Source of the DNA: Henckelia pumila
Lineage: Eukaryota > Streptophyta > Magnoliopsida > Lamiales > Gesneriaceae
Reading direction: 5' to 3'
Length of the DNA stretch: 64,000 bases
Assembly (NCBI RefSeq): GCF_033568475.1
Contig: NC_133120.1
Location: 90,538,151 to 90,602,150, forward strand
In this document: piece by piece, positions 1 to 18,064 of the stretch
Numbering within the stretch: the stretch's first letter is position 1
Layout of the letters: the number at the start of each line of letters is the position of its first letter
Program-made: the position numbers and the translations under genes
The notes under the pieces: generated by a model
What the model was told of the DNA's origin: nothing
Seen by the model: only the letters and a program-made list of their open reading frames with translations
Database searches by the model: none

Positions 1-1917
<1,917 letters not shown>

Positions 1918-2387
1918 AGTGCAGATGGATATATGGATGGAATGCAGCAGCCCACATTTTTTTGTTTCTTGATATCCCTCGTAAATATGAATAAAATAGT
2001 GTTGAAATGATTAAAAAAAAAAAAAAGAGCATACCAATATTCAGCTGCTGTACTGTTAACTGTATTTCCCCTATTGCTTTATTCAATTAATGGATTTTTT
2101 TTAAGTGGATGGTTTACTCTGTTTCATCAGTGAATTCTGCACAATATTGTCATGTCTTCATATTTCCAAAGCTGCAACAACATTATTTTCTGCTGGTACT
2201 AAACAAAACACATCGTGCAACATATAAAAAATGTCACTCCCCAAATCCTGACATGGGAAATGTTCTAAAAAAATATAAATTGTAAACATTCTGGCTAAAT
2301 CATCAAGCATATAAATACAGAAATAACATAGATCAATCTTTTTATTCCATAAATTTTGCCACAGAAGTTCAAATTATGACTAAAACT
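1918..2387 (+). promoter_or_regulatory. 3' flank of ICS copy A with poly(A) signal
   Basis: AATAAA occurs at 1990-1995, about 75 bases after the stop codon, the usual distance for a plant near-upstream element. The rest, up to the solo LTR, is AT-rich with no gene seen. Confidence 0.5.
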
Positions 2388-3032
2388 TGTTGGAAAATGT
2401 GTTGGAAAGTGGTGAATGAGATAAATGTTCATTGTCCCACATTGGTAAAATAAGGGAAAGGATGACAATATATAATGCCCAAGTTTGGACAATGGGTTGG
2501 GGTCCAAGGGATACCCATGTTTGTTAAAGGGAGCGGACCTAGTCTAGGCTAAGTTCGAACCATTAGCCACACGCGCGCCGCCGTCCAACCGACCGCACCG
2601 CACGGTCTTGGGCTTACAAATAAATTAAATATTTATTTTGCAGTGCATGCCGAAACAGGACGTGACTCTTGGGCTCAGTGTACATCTCTTCAGACCGAAC
2701 CATTGCAACTTTTCGGCCATGCATGCATTGAAGGGATGCAGCCGTCCAACATCTATAAATAGATGGCCCTTGCATTCATTCCAATTCGCTCATTCATTCA
2801 GATTTCTTTTCTTCTCTCTTGCATACTCATATCGAGTCTGAGTTTTCTTAAAGCACTTCTGTTCGAAGTTCTTTGAGTCTGCAGTGCTGCTACTCAAAGT
2901 TGGGAAGCGTTCTATTTTGGGAGACACTTTGCACAATCCCGTTAGCACCTAGGCGGGGCAAAATTTGTCTTAAAGAAAAAAGGTTTCAACTTTTGGCTCG
3001 CTTTTGATCGTGGGGTGGAAATTGTGATTACA
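2388..3032 (+). mobile_element. Solo LTR (645 bp) with 5-bp target-site duplication
   Basis: The element starts TGTTGG and ends ATTACA, so it has the TG...CA termini of an LTR. It is flanked on both sides by AAACT (2383-2387 and 3033-3037), a perfect 5-bp target-site duplication. It holds a TATA box (TATAAATA, 2754-2761) followed by a pyrimidine-rich stretch, the expected U3/R arrangement for plus-strand transcription. No internal retroelement coding region or second LTR is nearby, so this is a solo LTR left by LTR-LTR recombination. The TCCCACATTGG-type U3 motif near 2435 suggests Copia, but the superfamily is inferred. It lies between the two ICS genes, and its promoter would read antisense into copy B. 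Confidence 0.85.
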
Positions 3033-3730
3033 AAACTTTAATAGAAATTCATTCGACATTATCGTACGATCGTTATCGGTCTCCCTCGGCGAATGATATC
3101 AGTTCGATACCGTCCCAAGAAAAAACTCAAAGGTCATAGCCGACTTCTTTTACCATGAGGACGATCAACAAACAAGACCTTATCTTGTTGCCAAGAAAAT
3201 AAATAATATTGATATAGATTATTGATATTTTTTGTATGAACTACGAAATAGAGGAAGAAATAATGGCTTTTTTTTTTTTATCCAGGAAAATGCAAACTGT
3301 CATACGCTTGAAAGACCAGTAAAAGTAATTAAATTGAGCTAGTTTATATTAGTGTAGGCAAAGATAATCAACCCGAAATTAAGAACAAGAGAGGTTTTCA
3401 TGTTGGATTATACATTGCAGTTAAAATTATCAAATTATTGTAGTCTTGTAGATGCACTTTTAAAAGAATAATAGAATTAAATTTCATGAAAAAAAAAAAT
3501 CAACAATAGAATCATAATTTAGTAAATTGTACTAGCTAGTTATTTTTGTAAATTTAGAGAGTTATTAATAAATAATATTGATGGGATTATAGGTTTATAT
3601 AAGTATCTTTTGAAAGTTTTTTTATATTATTAATTTATCGAAATTATTAATTTCATGCATTGGTCCAAGTTGAGAACGAGAAAATATTATTTTATAGAGT
3701 TTATTAATTTATAATTTGTATTACGTAAGA

Positions 3731-4292
3731 GGATGTTTGGCTGAGCTTATAATCAGCGTATTGTCAAACAAATTGGAAGAGCATAAAGCTCCGCAAAACA
3801 GCTTATAAGTTGTTTTTAAAAAAACTGGGGTAACCCTACTTTTTTTAAAACGATCTTATTTTAAATTTTTACTTCTCCAAAATAGTCTTTTGTGTTTCCA
3901 TAAATCCATCATCATGTCCTCCAGTACTTATAAAATATTAAATATTTTTTTAAAAATGAAATTTCCAAAAATATCAAATTCCTAAATTAAAATATGAAAT
4001 ATTTTTTTTTTGTAATATAGGCTTAATACTTATGATAAAATTTTAAAACTACTTTAAAAAAAAATTCATAGTATTATCCTTTTTTTGGTAATTTTGACAA
4101 TAAAAAGATCTTATAATGCCAAACACATCAACATCTTTAATTCGTTTAAAATAAGTTCATCCAAACATTTTAACAACTTATTTTTAAAATAAGTCATGAC
4201 AGCTTATAAGCTTCTAAATCAGCTTATAAGCTCTTAGTCGTGACAGATTATAAAGCTTATAAACAGTTTTTTTAATAAGATTAGTCAAACAC
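3731..4292. mobile_element. Candidate MITE-like repeat with inverted ends
   Basis: The left end (ATGTTTGGCTGAGCTTATAA) and the reverse complement of the right end (GTGTTTGACTAATCTTATTA) are similar, and AGCTTATAAGC motifs recur inside. There is no coding potential. I could not find a convincing target-site duplication, so family and exact borders are uncertain. Confidence 0.4.
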
Positions 4293-4462
4293 TACTGTAT
4301 TCATGAGTCTTAAATCTCTTATCCCTTTATGTTGAAAAGAAAATAATGTTCGAAAATTCTTTAAAGTTTATAAGCTGTTTTTAATAAACTTTTAGTCAAA
4401 CACCAATGTAGTCATAAGTCTTAAATCTATTATCCCTTTATATTGAAAATAAAATAATGTCA
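4240..4462. repeat. Imperfect tandem duplication of about 115 bp
   Basis: The stretch from TTATAAACAGTTTTTT through GTCAAACAC, AGTCTTAAATCT and TTATCCCTTTAT to AATAATG occurs twice in a row, around 4250-4350 and 4365-4462, with scattered substitutions. The first copy overlaps the right end of the candidate MITE. Confidence 0.65.
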
Positions 4463-4532
4463 TTATAAGAATCGCTTCGAAAACTCCTCGTTTCTTCTAA
4501 TGAAAGTTGTTTTGAATTTGCTATTTAGATTA

Positions 4533-6028
4533 AAGTTGTGTTTACTTAGTGAGATTAATTATATATAGATAAATAATATTAAGATTATTAAATTAATTTT
4601 ATAGGATATTGTTGAATAATGGTGGATAAACAATCACATGTTTACTTTGATTGATCAATTTTGTGATTGATATTATGATTAAGTGACGAGTTATAATTTT
4701 GTCATTTACTTATAATATATAATCTTATTTTTAGTTTTTGTTTGTAAAATTGAGATTGTGATTTTTATTTAAGAATGTAAATTATTATTAATCCACATGT
4801 AAATTATTTTAATTGATCAAAATTATTGAGTATAAATATTATTTATTTTTAAAAAAAATTAATAAATTGAGTTTTAAAAAAAGTTTTTCACGAATAAGGA
4901 TGAAATACAATGAAATGTATTAGTCATATCTTAAATTATTAGAATTTTTATTCAAGTTTTATAATTTTTAAATGGATCAGTCATATATTAAAATCAAATG
5001 AAATGTATATATTAATATGTATGTGAAATTTATATTCATGTTATATAATTTTTTTTTAAATAGATTTTTCATATATTATTTTTTTGGGAAGTGAAAGATA
5101 TTAGTGTAATTTTTTTAATTGGAAACATAATTAGTTAAAAATAATTATTTATCATACCATTTATTTATGATAAATCATCAAAGTTTAAAGTTTAAATTAG
5201 GTAAATATGGATGAGATTTATGAGTTAATACGGGCCCTCAAAAAGCAAGTAAACATGAGATTGATAAGATTATTCTTATACTTATCATACCAAGTAAATT
5301 GAGGGATGAATTGTGCAAGGATAAATTATTGTATGATTATTAAACTAATTTGATAGGATATAGAGTAGTTATAGATAATTAATAATATGTTTACTTTCAC
5401 GGATTAATTTTGTGATTGAAATTATAATTAAGAAGTAAATTACGATTTTAACCTTTAACTATTATGATATAAATATAGATCTACGAAATCACAATAAAAA
5501 AAACAATCAAATACAGAAACAAAAATTTTACAAATAAGAAAGAAAGTTAAAAAAAATACAAACGCATGAAGACAAAAAAGGAAAAAAAAAATCTTAAAAA
5601 ACAATGATGAGTCGTTTACTTGTTTCAAAACCTTACAAAGTTGGAATGATAAAAACTTGCTCAAAAAAAAAAATTTAGGCACGACCTTACCTCGGAGGTG
5701 AAATATAATATTGGAGTGAAATTTGGGCAAATGAAGCGGCAAATTGAAGGGGAAGAATCGAGCAAACCGGAGGGAAATAAGCAGAGAAATTGAGAAGGAA
5801 ATGTGGAAGAGAAAATGGGAAGGGTATAATAGATTTTTTTTTCCTTTTATCATAGTCTATATATTAATAATCCCTTATAAAATTTGGGACTAAAAATCAT
5901 GCGTGAATCTCATTATTAACGGGCTTAAGGATTTAGGAAGATTTTCATTTTTCAACTAAACATATATAGGATTAAACCTTATTAATTATGTCATATCTTC
6001 TTTATCAAAATAAGTAAACGCAACTTAG
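4533..6028. mobile_element. Candidate 1.5-kb nonautonomous element with short TIRs
   Basis: AGTTGTGTTTACTTA near 4533 is matched in inverted orientation by AAGTAAACGCAACT near 6013-6028. Related internal sequence (TTGTGATTGA and TTAAACTAATTTGATAGGATA-like blocks) recurs near 4590-4700 and 5330-5440, suggesting a composite or internally duplicated element. There is no transposase; the only longer frame (minus strand, 5455-5853) is a low-complexity Phe/Leu-rich reading. No clean target-site duplication was found. Confidence 0.35.
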
Positions 6029-6483
6029 GAAGATAGACGAAATACTTGCTTAATGTGAATGTGATAGTAAGTTTTCAATCTTTTAATTAGTCAGAAATTA
6101 TTAATTAAGCTTTTGTTTAATATTTTATTTTTTGAATATTTCCGACGAATTAAATATACATCTCCAAACGAACTATTTTTAATTAAAACAATGCTAAAGA
6201 AAAATAATAAATAAATAAACAAGAAAAATTTTGATAATTCTTCCATTAATTAATTAAATAAACGAAGTAATAAAGGGACATTTAATTTAAGTACAATATA
6301 TAGTAATTAAAGATTACATTTATTAATCTTTACAAGAAATTAAAAAATGTGGGAGGTCTCCTCGGAGACCAAGTGAAAAGAATTGGATTCCTGCAGGCAT
6401 CTCTCTTGTTCAATATTTTTCAGTGATCTTGTTATATGTCCCGAGTAAGCTCTTTCAATGCTTCATCCTTCAGTGCTGTTCGC
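6029..6483. other. AT-rich 3' flank of ICS copy B
   Basis: This is the presumed 3' UTR and downstream flank of the minus-strand ICS gene. A short palindromic patch (GGTCTCCTCGGAGACC, about 6355-6370) is the only structure noticed. Confidence 0.4.
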
Positions 6484-10267
<3,784 letters not shown>

Positions 10268-10327
10268 TTTTTGCTATGTTATGTGCGCAAGATTATAATA
10301 ATGTGTGATCTTGTTTTGTTTATGTAG

Positions 10328-10489
10328 TTGTGTGGCTTTTGTAGTGTGTGTGTTTTCTTGAAATATTTGTTTGTAGGCAAATATGTGTTGGGGGGTATTT
10401 ATAACTACTTGTGTGGCTTTTGTTGTGTGTGTGTTTTCTTGAAATATTTGTATGTAGGCAAATATGTATTGGGGGGTATTTATAATAGT
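10328..10489 (-). promoter_or_regulatory. 81-bp tandem duplication carrying two TATA boxes upstream of ICS copy B
   Basis: Two consecutive 81-bp units (10328-10408 and 10409-10489) differ at only a few positions. Read on the minus strand, each contains TTATAAATACCCCCC, a good TATA box. The proximal one (about 10394-10404) is roughly 130 bases upstream of the start codon and the distal one lies 81 bases further. The ICS core promoter therefore seems to have been duplicated; which TATA is used cannot be told from sequence. Confidence 0.65.
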
Positions 10490-10518
10490 GGAACAAGCTT
10501 AAAGTCCAGTTAAGTTTT

Positions 10519-10597
10519 TTGACTGTATCTTAATTGTTTATTCATAATATATATTTCTAGGGTGCCGCCTAGGAGGAAATTACTTGCATTATTGACC
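10519..10597. promoter_or_regulatory. W-box motifs upstream of ICS copy B
   Basis: TTGACT at 10519-10524 and TTGACC at 10592-10597 match the WRKY W-box core (TTGAC[C/T]). ICS genes are known WRKY-responsive targets during salicylate induction. The motif is short and common, so this is suggestive only. Confidence 0.35.
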
Positions 10598-10599
10598 AA

Positions 10600-13480
10600 A
10601 ATATTTTAGTATTTCCCCACACCATATCATTTTGAATATTATTGTTTTGAATTAACTCTGGATGTAGCAAAGTTTAAATTTTATTACTTTGCATAGATTT
10701 TAGGATACATTAATAAACTTCAACTAAATACTAAATTACTAAATTATGATAAATAATCGATTACACATATTCTTTGATTCATTGATCGTTTTGGTTCAAA
10801 TTCTATTATATTAAAATTATAAATTTTTATGTTAACTATATATATGGACTTATTATACATCTTTCGTCACCCCATCTCACAAGCCAAACACACAAATTTT
10901 CTAATCAACAATAATGGTCTTAGCTATAGCTTAAACTTGTAAAATATGCATATTGTGAACTCAAACTGGCGACCAAGTAACTCGACGAACTATTATTCCA
11001 ACGGCGTGCTACGTACAGTAGACCGAATAGTCCATATAACAAACTCAATTGATTGATGTTTATATTTTTTTATTTTATTAAAGAAAATGTTACTGCAGGG
11101 TGGACTTAAAAGACTTATATAATATTTTTAATAATTATAAAAATAAACTATATTCATGAAAATATTACGATTTTAGTCTTATAATTTATCATGTACTTTG
11201 GATTTTAGAAATGTAGCTTGTTAAAGATAGGTTTCACCTAATAATTTTTTTTTATCTCTTTTTTGTTAAAAATCACTCAATTCAAATAATATTATTTATT
11301 TAATATCAATATTCTCCTATGTAGCTCATTCGACGATAATTACATATTAAAACTTATCTAAGCAAAATGATAAGTTATTTCTCTCAAAATTTGAAATATT
11401 CGGTATCATTCTAATTTATTTCTTTCTTTATTTTTGCTTAGATAGATTTTAATTAATGTATGTAACATAAGTTTTATTTGCAGCATATGAGCAAATTGGC
11501 CAATCCGGGCCATCCAAATACAGATGGGGTATTACCTCCTCTGTAGGGTCGAAAAACCCGTATGGTATTTACTAGAAATCTAGAAAAAAACATATATATT
11601 GTTTATAATTTTTTAATTTCTTGAATGTATTGTAAAATAGTGCTAATTAATATAAAAACAAGTAGTTTGGAAATTCAAGAATATACGATGAAAAAGATAA
11701 ATACAAAAAATGAAATTTCATAAAATAGTGCTAATTAATATTTTGTACATTCTAAAACCATTTAATATTTTTAATATTCCATGTATTTTGACTGAATGAT
11801 GGGGTCAATTTTGTGTTGGCACAAATGGCCAATGGGGTAAGAACGTGCATGTGGAGGGGTCTTTGTTTGGGCAAAGAGGGAATTCCAAAGTTTAGACTAA
11901 TTAGTGGTCTACGTACTCAAGTAACATGCATTGCCAAAATTTATATATCATTCCGTATTTATTACGTTTATGTTATTATTATTTTATTTTTTTGCATGTA
12001 TTTTTATTTACATTCATCTCATCTTTTATTAATTTATTATTTATCCCATATAACATATGTGTGTGTATGTGATGTAATTTCTTCATTTTTTTATTTTATG
12101 TTTGCAGCGTATGTGATTTTAATTTGTCTACGTACGTACATAACATAAAATATTCGAAAAATGTGAAGTATTTTTTTTCAAATTTATTATATTCCGATTT
12201 TGAAGTCAAATATGAATTGGAATAAAGAGCCACCAATTAGGACGTAAGGCCATAATATTATTCAATTTGGTGTACCGAATAAAAATTTAACTCCTCCGAT
12301 CCTCGTAAAAGGAAAGAGTCAACAAAAGGCAACGTCGTACCAAGACCCCCACTCAGGTAAGTGACGTAAGTCAACAACATGTGCTTTTGTTAGAATATAA
12401 GCATATATATATATACATACATATATATATATATTAAGCGTTAAATAATGAGTTTTTAATAGAATTGAGTTGATTTTTCCATTTAAATGCCAAAAGATTG
12501 TATTATGTATTTCAAAGCTCTATATTTTAGTACAAAATCTAGTTATTATTTGTTTTTTTCACAAACAATATAATGTATTTTTATATTTATCTTTTTAATA
12601 TATCAATATGGAATAATGTGTGATGTATTATTCCATTGTTCCATTTGCAAATGTTGTTTGTCAAGGACTACTTGAGTAATCACAGTTTTCTCAACGTTAT
12701 GGCTTACTGTAATGGTCAATATTTTCGTTCCCTTTTTCCAAAATAAAATACCTTTTTTTATTTTATTTTGATTTGTTTGGAAAAAAAAAAACATACATCT
12801 TGACTTGTACTATATTTATATACACACTTCACAAGGTGACTAATAATTTATAAGGGGAATGAACCATATGGGGTTTTTTGATTGATTGCATTTGCATCAA
12901 AATCATTAAACTGAATCTTCCATTTTTTTCTGAACAAATTAATTAATTAAAATTTTAGCAGACTTTATTTGCAAGACAAGATACGTCTGCTTTAAAATAG
13001 AGTTTCCGAATTTGAAAAACGCATACCTGAGGTGAGGTGCGTGCTGTCAATAAACAGAAACTGCCACGAAGCATAATTGATATAAGATTGATAATATTTT
13101 AAACAAGTGTTCATATATTTTTTTAATAATAAATAATAATATATCTTCTGATACTTTTGGCAGCATAAGCAATAATATAATTATTCAAATCATTTGGTCC
13201 ATTAATCAGAGTAACCATGATGTAAGACTAAGTTTATTTGATTTGATTTTTTTTTTTCCTTTTTTGGTGGATAAGAATTCAAAACGTATTATTTATTTAC
13301 ACATCAATTTTGAATGTTTATGGACTTGGTTTGGGTCACTCCAAAGTCATATTGCACTGGCATCCATTGTTGATCGATGCCTGATGGGCCTAAAATTGGA
13401 ATGTTCATCGCAGAAACAAACAGGCACACCGGCCAGGAACCACTAAAATCTTTGACATTTCATAGGAAATGGTATGATAT
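10600..13480. other. Intergenic, AT-rich, no gene seen
   Basis: The open frames are short and unlike any family I recognise. A TGACGTAAG bZIP/as-1-like motif occurs near 12361. No TIR, LTR or RNA gene was recognised. Confidence 0.5.
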
Positions 13481-13484
13481 ACGA

Positions 13485-13782
13485 ACAATTCAACCTCCAT
13501 TTTAAAACAGCACCACAAAAAACATTCGATATGCCATAAAATGATTCTTCTCTATATTTATACACGTCAACAATTCCACACATCGACTATTGATCCAAAA
13601 ATCGAGCATACAATCCATGAACCTAGAACAACCTTCAACAGACTTTAGATGTGGTTGAACTTTGGCTTTAAATGTGCCACTCCAACAAAAGAGAGTAAAA
13701 CATCCAGCCTGAAGGAATTTCGGGTTGGACGCGTACGCTTAAAATTTACAACAAAGTAAAAACCCCACAAAAGTTGAGCAAA
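13485..13782 (-). other. 3' flank of the YLPM1-like gene
   Basis: AT-rich sequence directly downstream of the stop codon on the minus strand, probably 3' UTR. No separate feature seen. Confidence 0.4.
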
Positions 13783-16700
13783 TTATTCCTCATCCAATTC
13801 GACCCCACCAATTCTCTGTCGCCTTTTATCAAAAACGGCTCTGAAAGCCTCGCGCTCAGCACGTAATTGGTCTTGTAGTATTTTTGGTCTCTTCGATCCA
13901 ACTGTCCTTTGAGCGAGCTTATCTTCCTCTGGCAGGGGATTCGACTTCTGCAACCATAACTCCAAACAGATCAACTAAGGCCTAGAAGGAGCATACTTTG
14001 CATTACCTTGCACCAATGTTGGCAAGGGCATGACTCAGTCGAGTTCATGTGGGGTAAATGTTATTATAGACCTTAATTGTATTTTAGTACAAAACAATCA
14101 AGTAGAATGGAAAGCTATACTGCTATACAGTAAGTAAGATGAGCAGGAATCTCACCAAGTTGTAGCCAGAACCAGGACCAATTACTAACGATACATTTGC
14201 TGTTTTCGCAGCACCTATTGAAAAACCAATACTGCCAACCTGAAGGACCACGATCCAAAAATATAATATAAGAACATAAAAATGTTGACATTAAAGGTGA
14301 TTGATTACCTAGTCAAAGACTAACAATTTTCAAGATTCCAAGCTCGTTTTAAGTTTTGTTACATCTAAAAAAAATTCTACTTTTCATTAATTGTGTATAT
14401 GAGCCCTCAAAATTTATTTTGGAGCTTATGGGCATCCACCATGACGGACTACTCAAATTTTGCCTAACACGAAAGTTTAAAGTTTAATTTGAAACACCAA
14501 CCAGATGACTTATCTAACAAACAAAAAAGACAGTAGTTGTTTACCTGATCAGCCCAACATACAGATTTACCTTGGTTGCTGTATGATTTAGCTAAACCAG
14601 CGAGAGCACTCAATGTTACCCTGGTTACTTCAGCTCTTTGCACATCATCCTCGTCCAAATCATTTGACCATTTGCTCTTTCCCAATTCTGTCACCACCTC
14701 TATCGGATATTGTTCTACAGCATCCAACTTCTGCTCATCTTTTGATGTTCCTATTTTTTTTCAAAAATAAGATACTACATTATACAAAACACGGATTCTT
14801 TCAGACTAGCACACAAAAATTACTCAGCAGCCGTAACCAGCCCAAAATCCTTATTAATTGGATATGAAAGGATGTAGAGTGATGATGATAAAATGTATCT
14901 TCAGCAAACAAGACATCCTACTATAGTAATTGTAAATGATTCACTGACATCCTGTATTGCGTCCGAGACATGTTCAAAACAAATGCCACTTATAAGGATT
15001 CAAACAAAAATGCGTTCGCACCCAGTTAACCAAGTTTTTTTGCAAAATAATTTCCCACGAAATTATGAAGTAGCAGTACAATAGGTACTAACTTCTACAG
15101 GTGAACTAACAATCTAAAATCACATCTAACTCCATGATTGTTATTTTTAGAACTTTTTCATCCATCCGACGCCATCAAGATGTGAAATAAGTCAATAACC
15201 ACTGTGAATACTATCATCCAGCAGTAAAAGCTGCCTGATACGATGCTAGTTTGTAAGTGATGGATTACATGGATAATATAATTCTATGATAAAACTGCTA
15301 TCTGAGAAGTGAGAACATCTTTGTAGATTGAGAAAACTGCATCATAAATTGCAGTCGAAATATTTCTGTCCGTTGTCTTTCATGCATGTCGATACCAAGG
15401 GAACTAGATATAGACCTTCAATTAAAACCAAGAACATTGTGAATACCATCGGAAACCAGAGTACCTTCAGAAAGTGTTGTGTTTTCAGCACTTGCATCTT
15501 CTGAACCAGGGAGACCCCCGATATGATCTCCATCTTCTGTATCCATGTCAACCTAAGGAAATTTAGGTTATTTCCGTAAACATTATTTTGCAGAATGATA
15601 GAATAATAAAGATCTTCACTTACAAATAATAAATAAACCAAAAAGCAAGAAACAGTAATCATATTAACGATGCAACATCATAGGCTGAACTTTTAGTGCA
15701 GTAAACGACGAAAAAGAAAAAAGGAACCCAACAGCAATGTGGGCAGTGGATTTACCTCTTGAATCCCATTTTCCTCCAAATCATCTCCATGGAGTAAAGA
15801 CTGCAATATAATCAGACCAGGGTTAAAATTCACAAAACGCAAATATCCTCAGCCTTAACAAATTCTTGTCATGCAGAATCTTGGTGCAAAACTGAGAAAC
15901 TTTACTATTAATACCGTGACATCTAGCTTCATGTATAGGGGCGGTGCATCCTCCCATTGTTTAGCCATCTTTTGTATGTCATTTTGAGAGAAACAATGAA
16001 CATTTCTTGCAGCACAGCCCTGAGGCCCACAATGAAAAAGAATGTCCATTAACGGACACTGACAGTACAGTTAACCCAGAGTCATTTCATGTAACATTAG
16101 GTAAACCCTCTCCCTCTGATTTCACAGAGCATATTATCCCCTCATTTTACTTAACCAGCGGATCTAATGCGCTATATAACGAATAAATAACTCAGGTAGA
16201 TAACTATGACGAGCTACAATATTTACTTTATTAACCGAAAGGTATCATGAAAAAGTAACAAAACCCAAACAAGAAACTCACCACTGGATCTTTGTATGTG
16301 GCTTCTAGTAAGTAAACCTCATAACCAGATGTCTGCAATTAAAATCAAAATAAATTTTAAGCCAGAAATGATTGGATAATAATATGTCCCACATAGATTG
16401 TAAAAGTAAATAAATACAACACGCTAACACAGGATGAATAGAGAAGCTCAACTAACAACAGGCGAAAGTCGTAATATTTCAAGCAGAGCCAACCAGAATG
16501 TCCAAAAAGAAAATGCAACGATCATCTTTCAGAAAGGTTTTGCATGTGATAATCAAATTGTATCAAGAAGAGTATGCATATAACCTTAAGATATGTTTCA
16601 ATTTCCAGATATTACTGTAGGACAGTCAAGATATTAAAAAGTAATATCATCATCTAATTCAGTTTGGTAAAATTTAAAACCAAATTGCCAAAGGAATAAA

Positions 16701-18033
16701 CAGCAATCACATGTACTTTTTGAAGTGTGAATTCGAGTTGATTAGTTAGAAGAGTTGGTTGTTGCAAAATTATATTATGTATTCCTCGTGTTAATGTCAA
16801 GTCACAATTTCCCATCAAAAGAAAATGCCAAGTCATACTGATATATCTAAAACCCTCACACAGCTCACAATCAATTCATTCAAATTTAAATCATGTAACC
16901 CAGATGCTCATGCCTCCGAACCATTTTCCGTTTAAAATCAATGACAAAACAAGAAAAAGGGGGACAGTGGAGAGAGAACCATCACATGCAATCAAACAAA
17001 AATGAATCCTAGCTGCTATAAGAAACATATCTGAGATTGTTTGTAGATTAGGGATGACCTTAAAGTTAAGATTTGAAATTTGAGGCTTTTTGGCGTTAAA
17101 AATAATCATGATTTTACAGAGAAACACCACAATATGGAGTAGTGGGGACGTAGGCGAAGCAGTTAACAATTTTTTAACCCACCACTAAACCCGAAATTGG
17201 CAGTTCCTAAAACTATGATATTGTTTGTACTACTGAAAATGGTAAGACCTCCGGAGGGCTGTCAAATGGGTTGCTTCAAAAACAAGGAAAAAGCCTGGAA
17301 TATGTTCACAGGAACAAACAGTAGAAGAAATGATTTGCCATAGTTTATCTAAATAAATTGACAGAGATTTGAATAATTAAAACAGTGTTCTTTCCGTAAA
17401 ATATAACTAAAACAATTGTATGATAATTCTAATCACAATGAGGTATGGGTAGAACATTCTCAAACAGAAATTTCATTCCCATACAATTTACAAACAACAA
17501 TAATCTTGCATGAATTCTTCTCTAAGCCTATGGGTGTATGCTTGGTCAGGGAAAGTAATTGACAAATTTTTATATGCATAAAGTGCATTCAATGCCCTCT
17601 TTGTTTTAGCAATTTCTTCTAAAAAGATTAAATGTAAATGAAAAAAGGAATGTATCATCGATCTTATCATTGATATTGTGTCAGAAAAATGTTCATGTAA
17701 GACAGAAATACGTTTCTGCTTCTTTTTGCTCACATGCAGATGACCTTGTTGAGTTTCTCTGGTGGATAAAGCATCAAAAAGGAGGAAACAATATTTTCTG
17801 ATGTCCCATTTATATACATTTAACTCAGCCTAATGACATCAGCACTAGTCACACAAAAGATGATGGAACGACCCTGGAATGATGAAGTCAGACATAGGCA
17901 TGTTTTGATGAACTTTCATAAACTGCCTGACTGTAACAAATCGTAATAAAAATTCTCAACTGAATAAGATTTAGCTTGTAACAATACACTAATCTTGTTT
18001 GAAGGTCACAGATTCTGAAAGCCATGACATTGA

Positions 18034-18064
<31 letters not shown>

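Noticed and set aside
5455..5853. 132-codon Phe/Leu-rich frame on the minus strand
   Set aside because: Composition reflects A/G-rich DNA on the plus strand; no family motif, no promoter, and it lies within a candidate nonautonomous repeat.
10328..10513. 61-codon frame with internal repeat (CGFCSVCVF twice)
   Set aside because: The repeat is just the translated 81-bp promoter duplication; no homology and no gene context.
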